Shown: positions 31,863 through 34,415 of the stretch, one piece after another
Layout: the number at the start of each line of letters is the position of its first letter
Numbering within the stretch: position 1 is the stretch's first letter
DNA from: Companilactobacillus paralimentarius DSM 13238 = JCM 10415
Lineage (GTDB): Bacteria; Bacillota; Bacilli; Lactobacillales; Lactobacillaceae
Length of the DNA: 34,415 bases
Reading direction: 5' to 3'
Assembly: GCF_001434985.1 (NCBI RefSeq)
Contig: NZ_AZES01000066.1
Span: forward strand, 1-34,415
Translations under genes and position numbers: made by a program
Notes under the pieces: generated by a model
Seen by the model: only the letters and a program-made list of their open reading frames with translations
The model's database searches: none
Told to the model about the DNA's origin: nothing

Positions 31863-32621
31863 ATGAAATATACAATAAAAAAATTAGCTGAACTAGCTGG
31901 TGTGAGTACGCGTACATTAAGATATTATGATCAGATTGGCTTGTTAAAACCTAGTGAAGTTAATGAAAATAATTATAGAATTTATGATGAAAAAAACGTA
32001 AATAAATTACAACAAATTCTATTCTATCGTGCTCTAGATTTTCCGTTGAATCGAATACAAAAGTTAATTAATGACCCTAATTTTTCAAGGTTGCAGGCAT
32101 TAAAAGAACAGCAATTACTTTTAAAAAGTAAGCGCGATGAATTGGAAAGTCTCCTAACTAATATCGATGCGACTATTAAAGATTTTCAAGGAGAAGAGAA
32201 AATGACCGATGATGAGAAGTTTGAAGCCTTTAAACAGACCAAGATAAGTGAAAACGAACAAAGATTTGGACAAGAGATTCGTGAGAACTATGGCAAAAGG
32301 GTTGTTGATGCAGCTAATGATAAATTTGTTAAGTTGAGTGAGAAAAAATATCAAGCTATGAATAACTTAGAAGCAGAATTGATTCAGGATTTAGTTGAAT
32401 TAAAAAAACATCCAAATTTGAATTCAGATTTGGCAAGAAAAATTTTTGAAGAACATAAGCAATGGTTGAAGTACACGTGGTCTAAATACAATGAGAAAAT
32501 GCATCGAGGCCTAGTTAATCTGTATGTAGAGGATGAAAGATTTACTAAATATTACGATGATAAGGCTAATACTGAGGTTGTAAAACTTCTTAGGGATGTA
32601 ATTTATAAATACACCGAATGA
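31863..32621 (+). CDS. TipA-like MerR-family regulator with TipAS domain
   Basis: The 252-aa protein has an N-terminal MerR winged helix (LAELAGVSTRTLRYYDQIGLLKPS, seen as GVSTRTLRYYDQIGLL near residue 15), a coiled-coil linker at about 80-110, and a TipAS-type helical effector domain (about 118-250). TipA-type regulators bind diverse peptide antibiotics or other ligands and activate their own promoter by untwisting a 19-bp spacer. The ATG at 31863 is chosen because AGGAG lies 8 nt upstream; an upstream TTG overlaps the promoter region. It is monocistronic, with no obvious transporter target beside it. Confidence 0.88.
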   Translation: MKYTIKKLAELAGVSTRTLRYYDQIGLLKPSEVNENNYRIYDEKNVNKLQQILFYRALDFPLNRIQKLINDPNFSRLQALKEQQLLLKSKRDELESLLTNIDATIKDFQGEEKMTDDEKFEAFKQTKISENEQRFGQEIRENYGKRVVDAANDKFVKLSEKKYQAMNNLEAELIQDLVELKKHPNLNSDLARKIFEEHKQWLKYTWSKYNEKMHRGLVNLYVEDERFTKYYDDKANTEVVKLLRDVIYKYTE

Positions 32622-32641
32622 TCATAACGACGTTATAGAAA

Positions 32642-32676
32642 AAGAGCAAATCTTTAAATGATTTGCTCTTCTTTTT
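32642..32676. terminator. bidirectional terminator between the MerR and DUF975 genes
   Basis: AAGAGCAAATC (32642-32652) pairs perfectly with GATTTGCTCTT (32660-32670), with T-rich sequence after it on + and AAAAA before it. It serves both convergent genes. Confidence 0.88.
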
Positions 32677-33388
32677 ATCCAATATTATTTACAGCATTTT
32701 TATCGACTAGATCTCGATAGAAGTTAGCCATAGTCAATTTGTAGTATGGATAGATCCAAATAAATCCAATACCTAATGTAATACTACCTAGAATCCACCA
32801 ACCTAAGAAACTAAGTTGCATCATGAAGTAACGACCTTTATTACCAACCATTAATTGACGACTACGAGTAATGTAATCAGTTAATGTAAGACCATCGGCT
32901 TCACCACGATCATTGAGGTCTTTATAGATAAAATAAGTTTGTGAATAAGCAAGCCATTTGATAATGCCGGGAATAACTAATAATAAAGTCCATAAGAATG
33001 TAAAAATACCTACTAGAATATAGATTAAAATTAATTTCCACCAATCAGGGCTTCTGAAGTAGGTGAAATTACTTTTGATAGGTTGAAAGTCTAGTTGTGG
33101 ATCTTCAATCCAATCTAGTCCTCTGAAAGCACTGGACAATGAAATTAATAGAACAACTAAACTAATGATATAAGAGATTAAGCCGGTTGATAGTAAACTT
33201 GAAAAAGCACCACCATTGTTATAAATAGCATCTTTCATGGCATCTGTTGAGTTAGAACGGTTGACATTGATATTTAATATCATAACAATAACCGGAATTA
33301 GATAAAGTTGAATAGCTCTGGTCCAATTACCTTGTAAAAGAGATTTTACTTCGGTTTTTAATTCATATCTTGTTTTATACCTTTGCAT
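32675..33388 (-). CDS. DUF975-family membrane protein
   Basis: The 237-aa product has about five to six hydrophobic segments. The N-terminal LKTEVKSLLQGNWTRAI pattern and the later PGIIKWLAYSQTYFI stretch are typical of DUF975 proteins of lactic acid bacteria. Function is unknown. GGAGG lies about 10 nt before the ATG. It is convergent with the TipA-like gene and divergent from proC. Confidence 0.85.
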   Translation of the reverse strand: MQRYKTRYELKTEVKSLLQGNWTRAIQLYLIPVIVMILNINVNRSNSTDAMKDAIYNNGGAFSSLLSTGLISYIISLVVLLISLSSAFRGLDWIEDPQLDFQPIKSNFTYFRSPDWWKLILIYILVGIFTFLWTLLLVIPGIIKWLAYSQTYFIYKDLNDRGEADGLTLTDYITRSRQLMVGNKGRYFMMQLSFLGWWILGSITLGIGFIWIYPYYKLTMANFYRDLVDKNAVNNIG

Positions 33389-33488
33389 AATTTTTATACC
33401 CTCCTAAAAAATTAATCATACATTAATTATGAAAAAATCGAAACTAATTAAGAATGGATATTATTACTAATTCAAAATCATTTTCGTT

Positions 33489-33494
33489 TATAAT
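33489..33494 (+). promoter_or_regulatory. -10 box of proC
   Basis: TATAAT lies 33 nt upstream of the proC ATG. I see no convincing -35 at 17 bp. Confidence 0.45.
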
Positions 33495-33527
33495 GAAATC
33501 AATATACCGTACAAAGGAGAAGATTTT

Positions 33528-34292
33528 ATGATTGGATTTATTGGAGCTGGTAGTATCGGTGGAGCCGTTATAACGGGTCTTGTTAAAAATGGTTTTAACG
33601 CAGACGAAATAATTGTTAAAGGTGGCCATTCTAATCATGCCAATCTTTTAGGTGAACAATTAGGATTTCAAGTAGTCAAAAAGGTTAAACAATTAGAAGA
33701 TACAGATGTTATTTTCATCGCTGTCGGGGCAAATGCTTTGGACGGTGTTTTGAAAGAACTAAAGGAGATCGTAGCGGGAAAATTGATTGTAGCTTTTACT
33801 GGAAGTGCAACAATTTCTCATTTAAAACAAGTTTTGGGCGATGCCAAGGTGGCACATGCTATTCCTAATACACCAGTTAAAGTTGGAGCTGGATTCACAG
33901 GAATTACCTACTCAAGTGATTTTGAAGATGCTGACAAGAAGAAAATTGCTTCGATCATGGGATATACAGGTCAACTAGTTGAAGTTCCTGAAAATCAATT
34001 AGGAATTCTTGGAACAGTTGCCGGCTGTTCACCAGCTTTCTTAGATGTCTTTATCGAAGCTTTGAGTGATGCAGGAGTAAAGCACGGTTTAAATCGTAAG
34101 TTAGCTTATGATGCTGCTATTGGGATGGCCATTGGTGCCAGCAAGCTAGCTAAACAATCAGAATTAAATGTTTCTGCTTTGAAAGATGAAGTTACTTCAC
34201 CGGGTGGTTCAACAATACGTGGTGTGGCTGCGTTAGAAGAATATGGCTTTAGAAATGCCGTGATCAAGGCTGTTGATGCAGCTGAAGAATAG
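33528..34292 (+). CDS. proC: pyrroline-5-carboxylate reductase
   Basis: This 254-aa cytoplasmic enzyme reduces pyrroline-5-carboxylate to proline with NAD(P)H. The N-terminal dinucleotide motif is GFIGAGSIGGA, the middle HAIPNTPVKVGAG matches the family's MPNTP region, and the C-terminal LKDEVTSPGGSTIRG is the P5CR signature. It is slightly shorter than the usual 260-270 aa but complete at both ends. AAAGGAG lies before the ATG. It is transcribed alone, with no proA or proB nearby, so it may serve arginine or ornithine-derived proline synthesis. Confidence 0.94.
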   Translation: MIGFIGAGSIGGAVITGLVKNGFNADEIIVKGGHSNHANLLGEQLGFQVVKKVKQLEDTDVIFIAVGANALDGVLKELKEIVAGKLIVAFTGSATISHLKQVLGDAKVAHAIPNTPVKVGAGFTGITYSSDFEDADKKKIASIMGYTGQLVEVPENQLGILGTVAGCSPAFLDVFIEALSDAGVKHGLNRKLAYDAAIGMAIGASKLAKQSELNVSALKDEVTSPGGSTIRGVAALEEYGFRNAVIKAVDAAEE

Positions 34293-34303
34293 TTATAAAT
34301 AAT

Positions 34304-34358
34304 AAAAAATCCGATTGACTTGGCTGTATTCGCGGCCTCTAGTTAAGTCGGATTTTTT
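34304..34358 (+). terminator. proC terminator
   Basis: An 11-bp stem AAAAAATCCGA (34304-34314) with TCGGATTTTTT (34348-34358) is extended by GACT/AGTT-type pairing and an inner GGC/GCC. It ends in a seven-base T-run. The last 57 bases of the window hold nothing I recognise. Confidence 0.9.
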
Positions 34359-34415
34359 TATAGGACGAATTTACAATTGAAGTGCAACGAGTAAGAAGAA
34401 AATAAAAAAGAACTC

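Noticed and set aside
1-34415. CRISPR array, tRNA, rRNA, insertion sequence or prophage
   Set aside because: I saw no regularly spaced repeats, tRNA-like cloverleaf, transposase, integrase or phage gene; all sizeable frames are chromosomal genes.

Overview
The window looks like chromosome from a low-GC lactic acid bacterium of the Lactobacillaceae. It has strong Shine-Dalgarno sites, short intergenic gaps and hairpin terminators shared by convergent genes. The gene set fits too: a 581-aa DXS-like enzyme, NagB, Kup, cydABCD, type II NADH dehydrogenase and a TipA-type MerR regulator. Companilactobacillus or a close relative is my guess from gene content, not a demonstrated assignment. I see no rRNA, tRNA, CRISPR, insertion sequence or prophage.

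Layout. 1-6.7 kb: amino acid permease (-), DXS-like enzyme (+), nagB (-), an alpha/beta hydrolase lacking its nucleophile (+), a membrane-anchored unknown (-) and a nicotinamidase-like hydrolase (+). 6.8-11 kb: kup (-) and amt (+), divergent, then a DUF1003 protein (-). 11.2-15.3 kb: type II NADH dehydrogenase, a tetR-antiporter operon and a polyprenyl-phosphate glycosyltransferase, all on -. 15.4-17.4 kb: a coiled-coil protein whose C-terminal half resembles the acceptor half of a TagE/GtfA-type glycosyltransferase. 17.5-21 kb: ackA (+), menA-like (-), polyprenyl diphosphate synthase and a small unknown (+). 21.2-27.1 kb: cydABDC (-), every junction overlapping. 27.4-34.4 kb: an HTH-membrane protein, a divergent lysR/DUF554 pair, thiD-like plus a Q/N-rich membrane protein, a TipA-like MerR regulator, DUF975 and proC.

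Working together. NADH dehydrogenase 2, the MenA-like prenyltransferase, the polyprenyl diphosphate synthase and cytochrome bd with its CydDC exporter are the main parts of a short NADH-to-oxygen chain. Here they sit within 16 kb. Acetate kinase beside them fits the acetate/ATP branch that aerobic growth favours. Genes for heme synthesis and the rest of menaquinone synthesis are not in the window.

Regulatory signals visible in the DNA: a NagR/YvoA-type operator abutting the nagB -10; two promoters with the 19-bp spacer typical of MerR activators (before the DXS-like gene and before the TipA-like gene); a perfect palindrome covering the Shine-Dalgarno of the small membrane protein; a tandem 17-bp duplication containing TATAAT before amt; and a cre-like site at the cydA promoter. 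The least explained items are the coiled-coil/half-glycosyltransferase protein, the Q/N-rich membrane protein, the nucleophile-less hydrolase and a repeated motif just after two stop codons.
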